NCBI RefSeq assembly: GCF_001735805.1 | Contig: NZ_CP017248.1 | Coordinates: 8,680,001-8,744,000 of the forward strand | DNA: 64,000 nucleotides | Direction of reading: 5' to 3' | DNA from: Streptomyces fodineus | GTDB lineage: Bacteria > Actinomycetota > Actinomycetes > Streptomycetales > Streptomycetaceae | In this document: positions 41,112 to 49,249 of the stretch, piece after piece | Numbering within the stretch: position 1 is the first letter of the stretch | Layout of the letters: each line of letters starts with the position of its first letter | Made by a program: the position numbers and the translations under genes | Notes under the pieces: model-generated | Databases searched by the model: none | What the model was told of the DNA's origin: nothing | What the model saw: the letters and a program-made list of their open reading frames with translations, nothing else

Positions 41112-42547
41112 CCGACGGATCGGAGCCCGTCCGTCGCATCCACACCGAGGTCTGCGTCCTCGGTGCTGGACCATCGGGTGCCCTCTGCGCCCGGCGACTG
41201 ACCGAACTGGGCCACCGGGTGCTGTTGGTGGAGCGGCACCCGTTTCCGCGTCCGCACGTGGGCGAGGCGCTGACGCCGGCCGTCCGGCCGCTGCTGGACA
41301 GCCTCGGGCTGCTGCAGGCCGTACGCGACGCGGGATCCCTGGCCCCCACCTGGTCGTGCGTGCGCTGGACGGACGAGCGGGTGCGTCGGGTTCGACTGCC
41401 GGCTGGTACGAGAGGGTTCACGGTCTGCCGTGCACGCTTCGACCAACTCCTGCTGGACGCCGCCCGATCCGTCGGCGTCGCGGTGCTCCAGCCCGCCCGC
41501 GCCCACCGACCCCACCGCCACGCCGAGGGCTGGGAGGTGCCGCTCACGACGCCCGAGGGGCCCCGGATCCTGAGCGCGCGGTTCCTGGTCGACGCCACCG
41601 GGCGGGCGCGGGTCCTCGGCGGGCGGGTGACGCGTACGGGCCCGCGGACGATCGCGCTGTACGCGGCGTGGCGCGTCGGGACCCGGAGAGTCCCTCCGAC
41701 CTGCCTGGAGGCCGGACCGCACGGCTGGCTGTGGGGCACGCTGCTGCCGGGCGGGGAGTACCGGGCCATGGCCTTCACCGACCCCGAGCAACTGCGTCGC
41801 CCACGCGTCCACCGCTCCTTCAGGGCCGATTTCCTGCGAGGCCTGCTGGCCGGCTCCGAGCTGCTGCGCGAGCTGGCGGCGGACCGGCCCGCGAGTGCCG
41901 TGGCGGTGTGTGACGCCACCGGCTACCTCGATCCCGACCCCGTTGCCGAGGACCGCATCAGCCTGGGCGAGGCGGCGTTCGCGATCGACCCGCTCTCCTC
42001 CTCCGGGGTGGACAAGGCCCTGCAGAGCGCCATGGCCGGGGCGGTCACCGTACACACCCTGCTCGGCGGGGGCGGTGACCGACGGGCCGCGCTGGCCTAC
42101 TACCGCGACAGCCAGCGCGCTTCGGTCGAGCAGCACACGCGCTGGGCCGGCGGCTACTACGAGGAACATCTGCCATACCGGGACAACGCCTTCTGGCGCC
42201 GCCGCGCCCGGCCACTCCCGGTCCCTGCGCCGGAACCCGCGCCCCGACCGGACCTCGCCGCCCTGATGCACCGACGGGTACGCCTGGCACCTGCCGGCCG
42301 GCTGACGAGCACCCCGTGCGTGGTGGGCGACCAAGTGGCCTTCCGCCCCGCGCTCGTCCATCCCGCGCTGCCCCGGCCGGTGGCCTACCTCGGTGGGCAC
42401 GCGCTCGCCCCGCTGGTCGCCTCCCTGCACGGCGGACACACACTCGCCGAAACCCTGCGGGCCTGGAGCCGCACCATGTCGGCCGAGCAGGCCCTGACCG
42501 TCGCCCGCTGGCTGTACGGACAGGGTCTGCTGGTGCCCCAGCCGTAG
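41108..42547 (+). CDS. FAD-dependent oxygenase, LodB/QhpG-like
   Basis: 479 residues. The FAD-binding start is EVCVLGAGPSGALCARRLTE (GxGxxG, about 14-33), with VLLVERHPFPRPHVGEALTP next; AISLGEAAFAIDPLSSSGV-type sequence (GDA..-like loop reading SLGEAAFAIDPLSSSG, about 285-300) matches halogenase/LodB-type flavoproteins. LodB is needed for CTQ formation in LodA, and QhpG hydroxylates the Trp in QHNDH. The last 70 residues (LGGHALAPLVASLHGGHTLA onward) resemble a small PqqD-like or winged peptide-binding domain. GTG 41108 overlaps the previous stop (GTGA). Expected to hydroxylate W213 of the oxidase. Confidence 0.85.
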   Translation: MTDGSEPVRRIHTEVCVLGAGPSGALCARRLTELGHRVLLVERHPFPRPHVGEALTPAVRPLLDSLGLLQAVRDAGSLAPTWSCVRWTDERVRRVRLPAGTRGFTVCRARFDQLLLDAARSVGVAVLQPARAHRPHRHAEGWEVPLTTPEGPRILSARFLVDATGRARVLGGRVTRTGPRTIALYAAWRVGTRRVPPTCLEAGPHGWLWGTLLPGGEYRAMAFTDPEQLRRPRVHRSFRADFLRGLLAGSELLRELAADRPASAVAVCDATGYLDPDPVAEDRISLGEAAFAIDPLSSSGVDKALQSAMAGAVTVHTLLGGGGDRRAALAYYRDSQRASVEQHTRWAGGYYEEHLPYRDNAFWRRRARPLPVPAPEPAPRPDLAALMHRRVRLAPAGRLTSTPCVVGDQVAFRPALVHPALPRPVAYLGGHALAPLVASLHGGHTLAETLRAWSRTMSAEQALTVARWLYGQGLLVPQP

Positions 42548-42733
42548 TCCGACACCGCACGCCGCCGCCACGCCGGTCGAGCAGCTGATCGCGACACTCG
42601 GTCTCGCACGTGCTGACGGTGCACTCATCGATTGTTCCGCTCGGGTGATGATTCACCAGTCTCGTAGTGCTCGGACGACTGAGCGTGAATCAATAGTTCG
42701 TATGAAGCACGTTCTTCGCCTTGAGGGTGATCC

Positions 42734-43894
42734 ATGACGCACACACAGACCCCGGCAGGCCCGATCAAGCACGTGGTGTGCATGGTTCAGGAGAACCACA
42801 CCACGGACAACTACTTCCTCTCCATGGCGGCCTACGGCGCCAACATCGCCACTGGCTGGCAGGTCTCGCCGAATCCGCCGGCGATTGACCCGCCGCACGA
42901 CCGGCACGCCTACTACCGCTGGCTCACGCAGCAGTCCACCGGTGACCATGTCCAGTTCGACACCACCTCGGTGCTGCCGTTCTACGCCTGGCTGGCTGCC
43001 AGCGGGGCGTTCCTGGAGAACCACTGCTCCGGGTTCGGGACCAACTCGACACCGAACCATCTGCTCATCGTCGGCGGTCAGTCCCCTACGCTGCGCAATC
43101 CCCGCCACAACACCCAGCCGGTGTGGGATCTGCCCTCCCTGCCGGGGCACGCTCAGGACAACGGCCTGAGCTGGAAGGCCTACACCGGCGCCACCGGCTA
43201 CCCGGTCGAGTTCTACCAGCAGCTCAAGGGGTCGGCGAACATCGTCCGCTCGGCCAAGCCGTCGCAGCAGTTCCTCGACGATGCCGCCAACGGCTCCTTG
43301 CCGACGCTCGCCATGGTGTGGCACGACGAACCGTACGACGAGCACCCGACGGCGGACGTGTCACTCGGCATGGATGCGGTCTGGCAGGCCGTCGACGCGG
43401 TGGTACAGGCCGGGCGGTGGGACGAGACGGTCTTCTTGCTCACCTGGGACGACTGGGGCGGTTTCGACGACCACGTCGCCACGCCCAATGTGGAATACGC
43501 GCCCGATGGCGTGCAGTTGGCCTATGGACCACGGGTCCCGCTGCTGATGTTCGGCGGTCGGGTCCGTCCCGGCATCGACAGCCGGTGGTGCTCGCACGTC
43601 AGTCTGCCCAAGACCGCCCTGCAACTGCTCGGTCTGCCGCCACTCGGTGTACCCCGAGTGGACAATGACGGCGGCCTGGCGGACCTGGTCGACTTGGCCG
43701 GGGGAGGTGGCACTATGCCGCAACCGCCTGCCTATGGCAGCCAGATCATGCTGCCGGACCCGCCTCAGCCGACGCCGCAGCCGGCGCCTTTGCCGCCCTC
43801 GCCGGTCGCAAGTCCGAAGCTCGTGGATGAAGTGATCCTGCGCGATGGCACTTCGTTGGGCCGACCCCAGGACGTGCTCATCAGGACGCACTGA
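42734..43894 (+). CDS. Phospholipase C/acid phosphatase-like protein
   Basis: 386 residues. KHVVCMVQENHTTDNYF near the start is a variant of the family's ENRSFDxxFG metal-binding motif; LSWKAYTGATGYPVEF, then LAMVWHDEPYDEHPTADVSL and FLLTWDDWGGFDDHV are the further conserved D/H blocks of the AlkP-like phospholipase C/AcpA superfamily. The C-terminal 60 residues are Pro-rich. Most relatives are exported (often Tat); this one has no signal peptide. ATG 42734 with GAGGGTGA upstream, 186 bases after the flavoprotein, so probably its own promoter. Ends in a strong terminator. Substrate unknown. Confidence 0.8.
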   Translation: MTHTQTPAGPIKHVVCMVQENHTTDNYFLSMAAYGANIATGWQVSPNPPAIDPPHDRHAYYRWLTQQSTGDHVQFDTTSVLPFYAWLAASGAFLENHCSGFGTNSTPNHLLIVGGQSPTLRNPRHNTQPVWDLPSLPGHAQDNGLSWKAYTGATGYPVEFYQQLKGSANIVRSAKPSQQFLDDAANGSLPTLAMVWHDEPYDEHPTADVSLGMDAVWQAVDAVVQAGRWDETVFLLTWDDWGGFDDHVATPNVEYAPDGVQLAYGPRVPLLMFGGRVRPGIDSRWCSHVSLPKTALQLLGLPPLGVPRVDNDGGLADLVDLAGGGGTMPQPPAYGSQIMLPDPPQPTPQPAPLPPSPVASPKLVDEVILRDGTSLGRPQDVLIRTH

Positions 43895-44083
43895 CCCGTT
43901 GTCCCGCGAGCGCCCGCGATGGCGAACAGCTCGTTCGGTCTGCAGCGTGGACGACCGACCCGGCCGCGGACGGGCGGGACCGCGTCGAGCGGAGCAGGGG
44001 CTGCACTATCCGATCGCTCCCAACGACGGCTGCGCCTGAGTTCAGACGATGCACCGCGCTGGACGGAAGACGCACCGCGCGAC

Positions 44084-44108
44084 GATCCCGCCCCGACGGG
44101 GCGGGATC
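44084..44108. terminator. Bidirectional terminator
   Basis: GATCCCGCCCC-GAC-GGGGCGGGATC, 11-bp perfect stem, between the convergent phospholipase-like and beta-propeller genes. Confidence 0.85.
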
Positions 44109-44111
44109 CCG

Positions 44112-44984
44112 TCACAGCCTGATCACCGACACAGTGTCGGCGAAGAAGTTGGTCACGTAGAGGCGGGTTCCGTCCGGGCTGACCGCCACTCCCCGGGGTG
44201 CGCCACCGATCGGGATCGTGCCCACCACTTCCGCTCGCCCGGGATCGATCACCGACACGCTGTCGAAGGGGAAGTGGGCCACGTACACCCGGTCCCCGTC
44301 GGGGCTCACCGCCACACCGTACGGGCCTTCGGCGACCGGGACACGGCTGATCAGCGTTCCCCCGGCGATGTCGACGACGGACACCTGGTGGGAGAAGTAG
44401 TGGGTCACGTAGAGAGATCGTCCGTCGGGGCTCACCGCCAGGCCGACCGGAAAGTCGAGGCCGGTGAACGTTCCGAAGTCCCCCTTCGCAAACCGGTCGG
44501 TGACCAACACCCGGTCTTCGAGAGCCAGCGCCAGATAGACCTGCCTTCCGTCGGGACCGACCGCCACCCCGTACGGCGCATGGTTGAAGCCACTGCCGAA
44601 CACATCGTCCGGAAGGTTGATCACGATCAGCACCTTGGAGTCCGGAACCGTGACGTGCAGGTGCTGGCCGTCGGGATTGGCCGCCACACCGTACGGACCC
44701 TCGTCGACCGCGAAGGTGGCCACCACCTCCCCGCGGGAGAGATCGACCTCCGACACCGAATTCCCCTTGAATTCGGTCACGTACAGACGGGTCCCGTCCG
44801 GGCTCACCGCCACGCTGTGCGGGCTCTGCCCGACCGGGATGGTGGTGACCCCTTCCCCGACCGGGGGAGACGTTTCGGTCCGGGGCACCAGCCGGTTCTT
44901 CTGCCGGGCCGCTTCGAGAAGGCGCTGCAACGGCGGGTCCATGTGTGCCGCTGCCAGTTCCCGGCTGTCGCGTTCGATGGTCAT
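44112..44984 (-). CDS. YncE-type beta-propeller protein
   Basis: 290 residues built of about six repeats of the form GPYGVAVSPDGDRVYVAHF followed by SVSVID. This is the YncE/PQQ-like seven-bladed propeller repeat of surface or periplasmic proteins in other bacteria. Residues 1-45 are a charged helix instead of a signal peptide. ATG 44984 with AGGACA upstream. It lies in the same direction as, and 37 bases after, the DyP peroxidase, so both are probably one transcript. Function: protein-protein scaffold or ligand-binding; no catalytic residues are evident. Confidence 0.88.
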   Translation of the reverse strand: MTIERDSRELAAAHMDPPLQRLLEAARQKNRLVPRTETSPPVGEGVTTIPVGQSPHSVAVSPDGTRLYVTEFKGNSVSEVDLSRGEVVATFAVDEGPYGVAANPDGQHLHVTVPDSKVLIVINLPDDVFGSGFNHAPYGVAVGPDGRQVYLALALEDRVLVTDRFAKGDFGTFTGLDFPVGLAVSPDGRSLYVTHYFSHQVSVVDIAGGTLISRVPVAEGPYGVAVSPDGDRVYVAHFPFDSVSVIDPGRAEVVGTIPIGGAPRGVAVSPDGTRLYVTNFFADTVSVIRL

Positions 44985-45021
44985 GATGTGTCCTGCCTGC
45001 TGTGGGACGGACGCGCGGCGG

Positions 45022-46422
45022 TCACAGGCCGCGCAGGAACGGCAGCGAGGGCATGAAGAAGTACTCGCCGCCCTTCATGGTCACGGCCTGCGCGGGGGCG
45101 GGGGTCTCCTGAGTCTCGCCGTCTCCCCAGGCTCGCGGCCATGTCTGCGCGGGTCGGCTGCCCTGGCCGATGACCGGGTCGAGCCCGGGCTGGGGAGCGG
45201 TGCCGTGCCCGGGGAATCCGGGGTTGTTCGCCCACCGCCGCTGCACGAACTCGAACTGCTGACCAAGCTCGGAGTTGAATGCCATGAACAGCAGGCCGAC
45301 GCCGGTCTCGGGCTGGTCACCCTCGGTACGTTCCCCGTAGGTCTGTCCCCGCCGCGCCATCAGGTGCAGCCTCTCCTGATCCGGCGGTTCGAAGCCACCG
45401 GATCCGCGTGGGTTGGTCTTGCGGATGTGTGCCTGGAACGGGCACTTGTGGGCAGCGCTGTCGCTGGCGTAGGTGAAGTTGTTCATCACCGGCTTCTGCG
45501 CTCCGGCCTCCGCCTGCAGCGTGAGCGGGGTGCCGTCCTCGAAACGGCCGACGAGCATCGCACCGGCTCGCTCGCGGTCGTCGTTGTCCAGCTTCAGGGC
45601 ATTGGCGAGATCTTCCTCGGCCGCCTTGAAGGCTCGCACGTTCTGCTCCAGCTTGCGCAGCACGAAGTAGCTGCCGAAGTCCGTGCCGGGGTCGGGGGCC
45701 GCCGGGTCTGCGACCAGTACCCGTCCCAGCGGCAGGAACGGATCCCATACGGAGGTTCCGTCCGTGGTGTCGCGTTCCGCGTCCAGGTCCTCGGTGAGGA
45801 ACAGCGGCAGGCTGCGCCCGTCGACGTACCCGAAGTGTTCGATCGCGCGCCCTGCGTCATCGTGCTGGGTCTTGCCGGTCTCTTCGGCGAGCACGGTGAT
45901 CGAACCGGGCAGAAGCGCCTTGACCTCACCGAGTCGGGTGTCGGCAAGGGGGGAATCGGCATCGCCGCCCACCAGGACGATGGCATGGATTTCCTGCTGG
46001 TAACCGTGCTCCCACTGCGTGGTATCAGGGTCGCCCAGCTTGGCCCGGGAATCGGGGTCTCGCATTCCGTGCTGGAAGACAGTGTCCGTGGGCGCCGTAC
46101 TCGTCAGGCCCAGCTTGCCGTAGCCCGCGTGCGTCAGCCCCACACCGACATAGGGGGTGCCCTTCGTACCGTGTTGTTTGAAGGCTTCCGCCTCTTCGAG
46201 CGCCGTCTTGGCCGACTTCATGAGCGGGACCAGCCCGGCCAGGAAGGCCCGGGCCGCCGCGGTGCCCTCAGGTCCCTCGGCGAACTGCAGAAGCAGGACG
46301 TGCAGACGGTCGCGGACATGACCCTTCAGGATGTTCGGCTGCAGGTTCTGCAGCATGGTGTCGTTGTCGCCGGTGGCGTTCTTCCACGACAGCGGCACTG
46401 TGTCATTGAGTTCGACGGGCAT
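45022..46422 (-). CDS. DyP-type heme peroxidase
   Basis: 466 residues. The DyP hallmark GxxDG is FGYVDGRSLPLF near residue 195, and the proximal heme His is in KCPFQAHIRKTNPR near 330. ERLHLMARRGQTYG and LLFMAFNSELGQQFEFVQR match the C-terminal half. Length fits the larger (C/D-type) group. No Tat signal and no encapsulin-type C-terminal tag that I can identify. ATG 46422 has AAGGGGG upstream. It consumes H2O2 to oxidise phenolic or dye-like substrates; placed between an H2O2-forming oxidase cluster and PQQ genes, it may use or remove the oxidase product. Confidence 0.92.
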   Translation of the reverse strand: MPVELNDTVPLSWKNATGDNDTMLQNLQPNILKGHVRDRLHVLLLQFAEGPEGTAAARAFLAGLVPLMKSAKTALEEAEAFKQHGTKGTPYVGVGLTHAGYGKLGLTSTAPTDTVFQHGMRDPDSRAKLGDPDTTQWEHGYQQEIHAIVLVGGDADSPLADTRLGEVKALLPGSITVLAEETGKTQHDDAGRAIEHFGYVDGRSLPLFLTEDLDAERDTTDGTSVWDPFLPLGRVLVADPAAPDPGTDFGSYFVLRKLEQNVRAFKAAEEDLANALKLDNDDRERAGAMLVGRFEDGTPLTLQAEAGAQKPVMNNFTYASDSAAHKCPFQAHIRKTNPRGSGGFEPPDQERLHLMARRGQTYGERTEGDQPETGVGLLFMAFNSELGQQFEFVQRRWANNPGFPGHGTAPQPGLDPVIGQGSRPAQTWPRAWGDGETQETPAPAQAVTMKGGEYFFMPSLPFLRGL

Positions 46423-46803
46423 GTCAGCCCCCTTTGTCGAGTCCGGGATCCGGCGCCTAGGGAGCGGCCAGCTCAGAACGCTGTGCATGCGTTGCGGCAC
46501 CTGTTTTCAGTCTGATGCAGGGAGATGCAATATGCGACTTGACCGAGACCCTGGCATGTGTCGGGCGTGCGGTATTGATCACAGGTGACAAATTGAACGG
46601 TGAAAATCTCGGTTGACGGGAAAAGTAATTCCCTTGACCGGAATTCCCTGACGGCTTGCGCTGCCTCCGAAGACTGACATGCCGTCACAGAGACGCCACC
46701 TGCCCCTGGGCTATGGCCGACTGGCGATGCCTCAGTTCGATTTGCCAGCCATGGTGTGCGGGGTCACGCTGGAGGCATATGAGCCTCCTCGGAAGGACGA
46801 ACG
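46423..46803. promoter_or_regulatory. Divergent DyP/pqq control region
   Basis: 381 bases, AT-richer than the surroundings. Contains GGGAA-AAGTA-ATTCCC-like inverted sequence (46618-46633) and direct repeats AATTCCCTTGACCG/AATTCCCTGACGG (46627 and 46642), candidates for regulator binding and promoter -35 elements (TTGAC). No gene. Confidence 0.5.
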
Positions 46804-46989
46804 ATGAGGTACGACATGTCGGCCAGGAGTGTCCGTCCGCCCGCCGCACGGCTGGAACCCTTGTGCAAGGAGCGGCGTGCCCCGACGGCGGGGGATGCCG
46901 TGGGGGACCGGCGGCGCAGGTGGGTCTCCCCGCAGTTCGCGGACTTCGAGACGCCGCACGAGGTCACGGCGTACGCGGGCCGGAGGTAG
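46804..46989 (+). CDS. pqqA: PqqA-type precursor peptide
   Basis: 61 residues from ATG 46804 (GGAAGGA eight bases upstream), ending WVSPQFADFETPHEVTAYAG-RR. E-V-T-x-Y contains the Glu and Tyr that are cross-linked and become PQQ. Typical PqqA is 22-30 residues; an internal in-frame GTG at 46900 with GGGGGA five bases upstream would give 29 residues, so either a short normal peptide or an N-terminally extended one is made. It is followed by pqqC, pqqD and pqqE in the same direction; divergent from DyP. Confidence 0.85.
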   Translation: MRYDMSARSVRPPAARLEPLCKERRAPTAGDAVGDRRRRWVSPQFADFETPHEVTAYAGRR

Positions 46990-47029
46990 CCACCGACCGG
47001 TGTCGAGGGGGCCGGCTGGGAGGATCCCG

Positions 47030-47737
47030 ATGGAAAAAACCACGCCGCCGCGCACCCGGCAGGAGTTCGAGGCAGCGCTCGAAGCCCTTTCCGCGCACTA
47101 CTGGGACAAGCATCCGTTCCATTCACGGCTGCACACCGGCGCGCTCACCCAAGACGAGATGAGACGCTGGATCGCCAACCGGTGGTACTACCAGAAGTGC
47201 CTGCCGCAGAAGGACGCCGCCATCCTCGCCAACTGCCCCGACGTAAAGGTGCGGCGCAGATGGGTGGAGCGGATCCACTACCAGGACGGGCGGGACGACA
47301 CCGGCAGCAGCGGACTGGAGGAGTGGCTGACGCTCGCCACCGCGGCGGGCATGAAGCGGGCCGATGTGCTGGACGAACGGCTCGTCCTCCCCGGTGTCCG
47401 CTTCGCCACCGACGCCTATGTCCACTTCGCCCGGGTCCGCCCCTGGACGGAAGCGGTCGCCGCCTCGCTCACGGAGCTGTTCTCGCCCGAGCTGATGCGC
47501 ACACGTCTGACGGCTCTGCGTGATCACTACCCCTGGATCCACTCCAGCGGCCACCGGTATTTCGACCGCCGGATCGAGGCCGCCTCCAGCGACGCCACCC
47601 ACGCCCGGGAGCTGGTGCTGGAGAACTGCACCACCCGCGAGCAGCAGGATGCGGCGCTCGCCGCCCTGGAGTTCAAGTGCGGGCTGCTGTGGAGCATGCT
47701 CGACGCCCTCGATCGCGCCGGCCATGAGGAGGGCTGA
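47030..47737 (+). CDS. pqqC: Pyrroloquinoline-quinone synthase PqqC
   Basis: 235 residues. YWDKHPFHSRLHTGALTQDE near residues 23-42, WIANRWYYQKCLPQKDAAIL (about 45-64) and REQQDAALAALEFKCGLLWS near the end are the conserved blocks of PqqC, the cofactorless oxidase that performs the last ring closure and eight-electron oxidation. Conserved active-site His/Tyr/Arg residues (H in PFHSRLH, RWYYQK) are visible. ATG 47030 with GGGAGG seven bases upstream; 40 bases after pqqA. Cytosolic. PqqB, the hydroxylase acting before it in most species, is not encoded here. Confidence 0.93.
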   Translation: MEKTTPPRTRQEFEAALEALSAHYWDKHPFHSRLHTGALTQDEMRRWIANRWYYQKCLPQKDAAILANCPDVKVRRRWVERIHYQDGRDDTGSSGLEEWLTLATAAGMKRADVLDERLVLPGVRFATDAYVHFARVRPWTEAVAASLTELFSPELMRTRLTALRDHYPWIHSSGHRYFDRRIEAASSDATHARELVLENCTTREQQDAALAALEFKCGLLWSMLDALDRAGHEEG

Positions 47738-48069
47738 TGAACGGCGCACCGGCCCGGTGCTGGCGGCTGCGACGCGGGGTTCGGCTCGGCCACGACCCGG
47801 TGCGGCGGACACCAGTGCTGCTGCACCCGGAGGGCGTCCTGCTGCTCAACGAGACGGCGGCCGCGATCCTGCGCGTGTGCCAAGACACCGCCGGCGCGGC
47901 CGAGATCGAAGACGTACTGGCGGAACGCTACGACACCGTGGACACCGAGGAGGTCGAGGCGTTCCTGGCCGCGCTCGCCGCGCGCCATCTGCTGGAACCG
48001 GTCACGTCGGCGCAGACGTCAGCTCCGGGCGGCGCGGGCCCCGAGTCCGGCAGGCACTGCGGTGGCTGA
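47737..48069 (+). CDS. pqqD: PQQ peptide chaperone PqqD
   Basis: 110 residues. RLRRGVRLGHDPVRRTPVLL, then HPEGVLLLNETAAAILRVCQ and IEDVLAERYDTVDTEEVEAF, is the PqqD winged peptide-binding fold (RRE type). It holds PqqA for PqqE. ATG 47737 overlaps the pqqC stop (TGATG), and its own stop overlaps the start of pqqE, so the three are translationally coupled. The C-terminal 25 residues are longer than usual and Gly/Ser-rich. Confidence 0.9.
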   Translation: MNGAPARCWRLRRGVRLGHDPVRRTPVLLHPEGVLLLNETAAAILRVCQDTAGAAEIEDVLAERYDTVDTEEVEAFLAALAARHLLEPVTSAQTSAPGGAGPESGRHCGG

Positions 48070-49174
48070 GGGCGCTCCCCGGCCGCTGGGCCTGCTGGCC
48101 GAACTCACCTATCGCTGCGGCCTGCACTGCCCCTACTGCTCGAACCCGCTGTCCCTCGACGCCTATGCCGAGGAACTGACGGCCACTCAATGGTGCGCCG
48201 TGCTCGACCAGGCTCGCGCCCTCGGCGTACTGCAGACTCACCTGTCCGGAGGTGAGCCGCTGCTGCGCCGGGACCTGCCCCACCTCGTTGCACACGCACA
48301 CCGCCTCGGCCTCTACGTCAACCTGATCAGCGCCGGCCAGACGCTCTCGCCGCGCCGGGCGGGGGAGTTGGCCGCCGCGGGCCTTGATCACGTGCAGCTC
48401 AGCTTCCAGGACGCCCACCCCGGCGGCGCGGACCTCATCGCCGGCCGGCCCGCCCACCGGCGCAAGCTGGAGGCCGCGGCCGCGGTGAAGCAGGCGGGGC
48501 TGGCCCTGACGGTCAACGTCGTACTGCACCGCGCGAACATCGATCACATCGACGCTCTCATCGCCCTGGCGGAACGCGTCGGCGCCGACCGGCTGGAGCT
48601 GGCCAACACCCAGTACTACGGCTGGGCGCTGCAAAACCGTGCGGCGTTGCTGCCGACCCGGGCCCAGCTCACCGCCGCCGAGCGAGCGGTGCGCGCGGCC
48701 CGGTGCCGTACCGGCTCACGTCTGGACATCGTGTACGTGGTCGCCGACTACTTCGAGGACCTGCCCAAGCCGTGCATGCACGGTTGGGGTAGCCGCCAGC
48801 TGACGGTCGCCCCGAACGGTGATGTGCTGCCGTGCCCTGCCGCGGGCCGCATCCCGGGGCTGGGGGTGATGAACATCCGTCAGGCCGACCTGGCGTCCAT
48901 CTGGTACGACTCGCCGGCCTTCACCCGCTTCCGCGGCACGGACTGGATGCGCGAACCGTGCCGCAGCTGCCCACGCCGGGAGCTGGACCACGGAGGGTGC
49001 CGCTGCCAGGCGTTCGAGCTGACCGGGGATCCCGCGGCGACCGACCCCGTCTGCCGTCTGTCGCCGCACCGCCCACTCGTGGACCGGATCGTGGCCGAGG
49101 CGGAGACGACCGGGGCAGCCGGCCGGCCAGTGCCCGTGGTGCCGCGAGCGCCCGGGGGCAGACGTCCGAAATGA
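48062..49174 (+). CDS. pqqE: Radical SAM PQQ maturase PqqE
   Basis: 370 residues. CGLHCPYCSNP near 19-29 is the CxxxCxxC cluster; HLSGGEPLLRRDL is the SAM-binding GGEP; the C-terminal SPASM Cys are in PCMHGWGSRQL, DVLPCPAAGR, EPCRSCPRREL, GGCRCQAF. Links the Glu and Tyr of PqqA by a C-C bond. GTG 48062 overlaps pqqD by eight bases. Product of the second radical SAM gene in this neighbourhood, the other being the QhpD-like 39723 gene; the two are in different subfamilies by their motifs. Confidence 0.93.
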   Translation: MAEGAPRPLGLLAELTYRCGLHCPYCSNPLSLDAYAEELTATQWCAVLDQARALGVLQTHLSGGEPLLRRDLPHLVAHAHRLGLYVNLISAGQTLSPRRAGELAAAGLDHVQLSFQDAHPGGADLIAGRPAHRRKLEAAAAVKQAGLALTVNVVLHRANIDHIDALIALAERVGADRLELANTQYYGWALQNRAALLPTRAQLTAAERAVRAARCRTGSRLDIVYVVADYFEDLPKPCMHGWGSRQLTVAPNGDVLPCPAAGRIPGLGVMNIRQADLASIWYDSPAFTRFRGTDWMREPCRSCPRRELDHGGCRCQAFELTGDPAATDPVCRLSPHRPLVDRIVAEAETTGAAGRPVPVVPRAPGGRRPK

Positions 49175-49249
49175 TTCCTGGTCCAGCAGGCGCGTGCCCG
49201 CGGCACCGGCGGCCGTCAAGCCAGGACCGAACCAGAAGCGAGGCACAGC

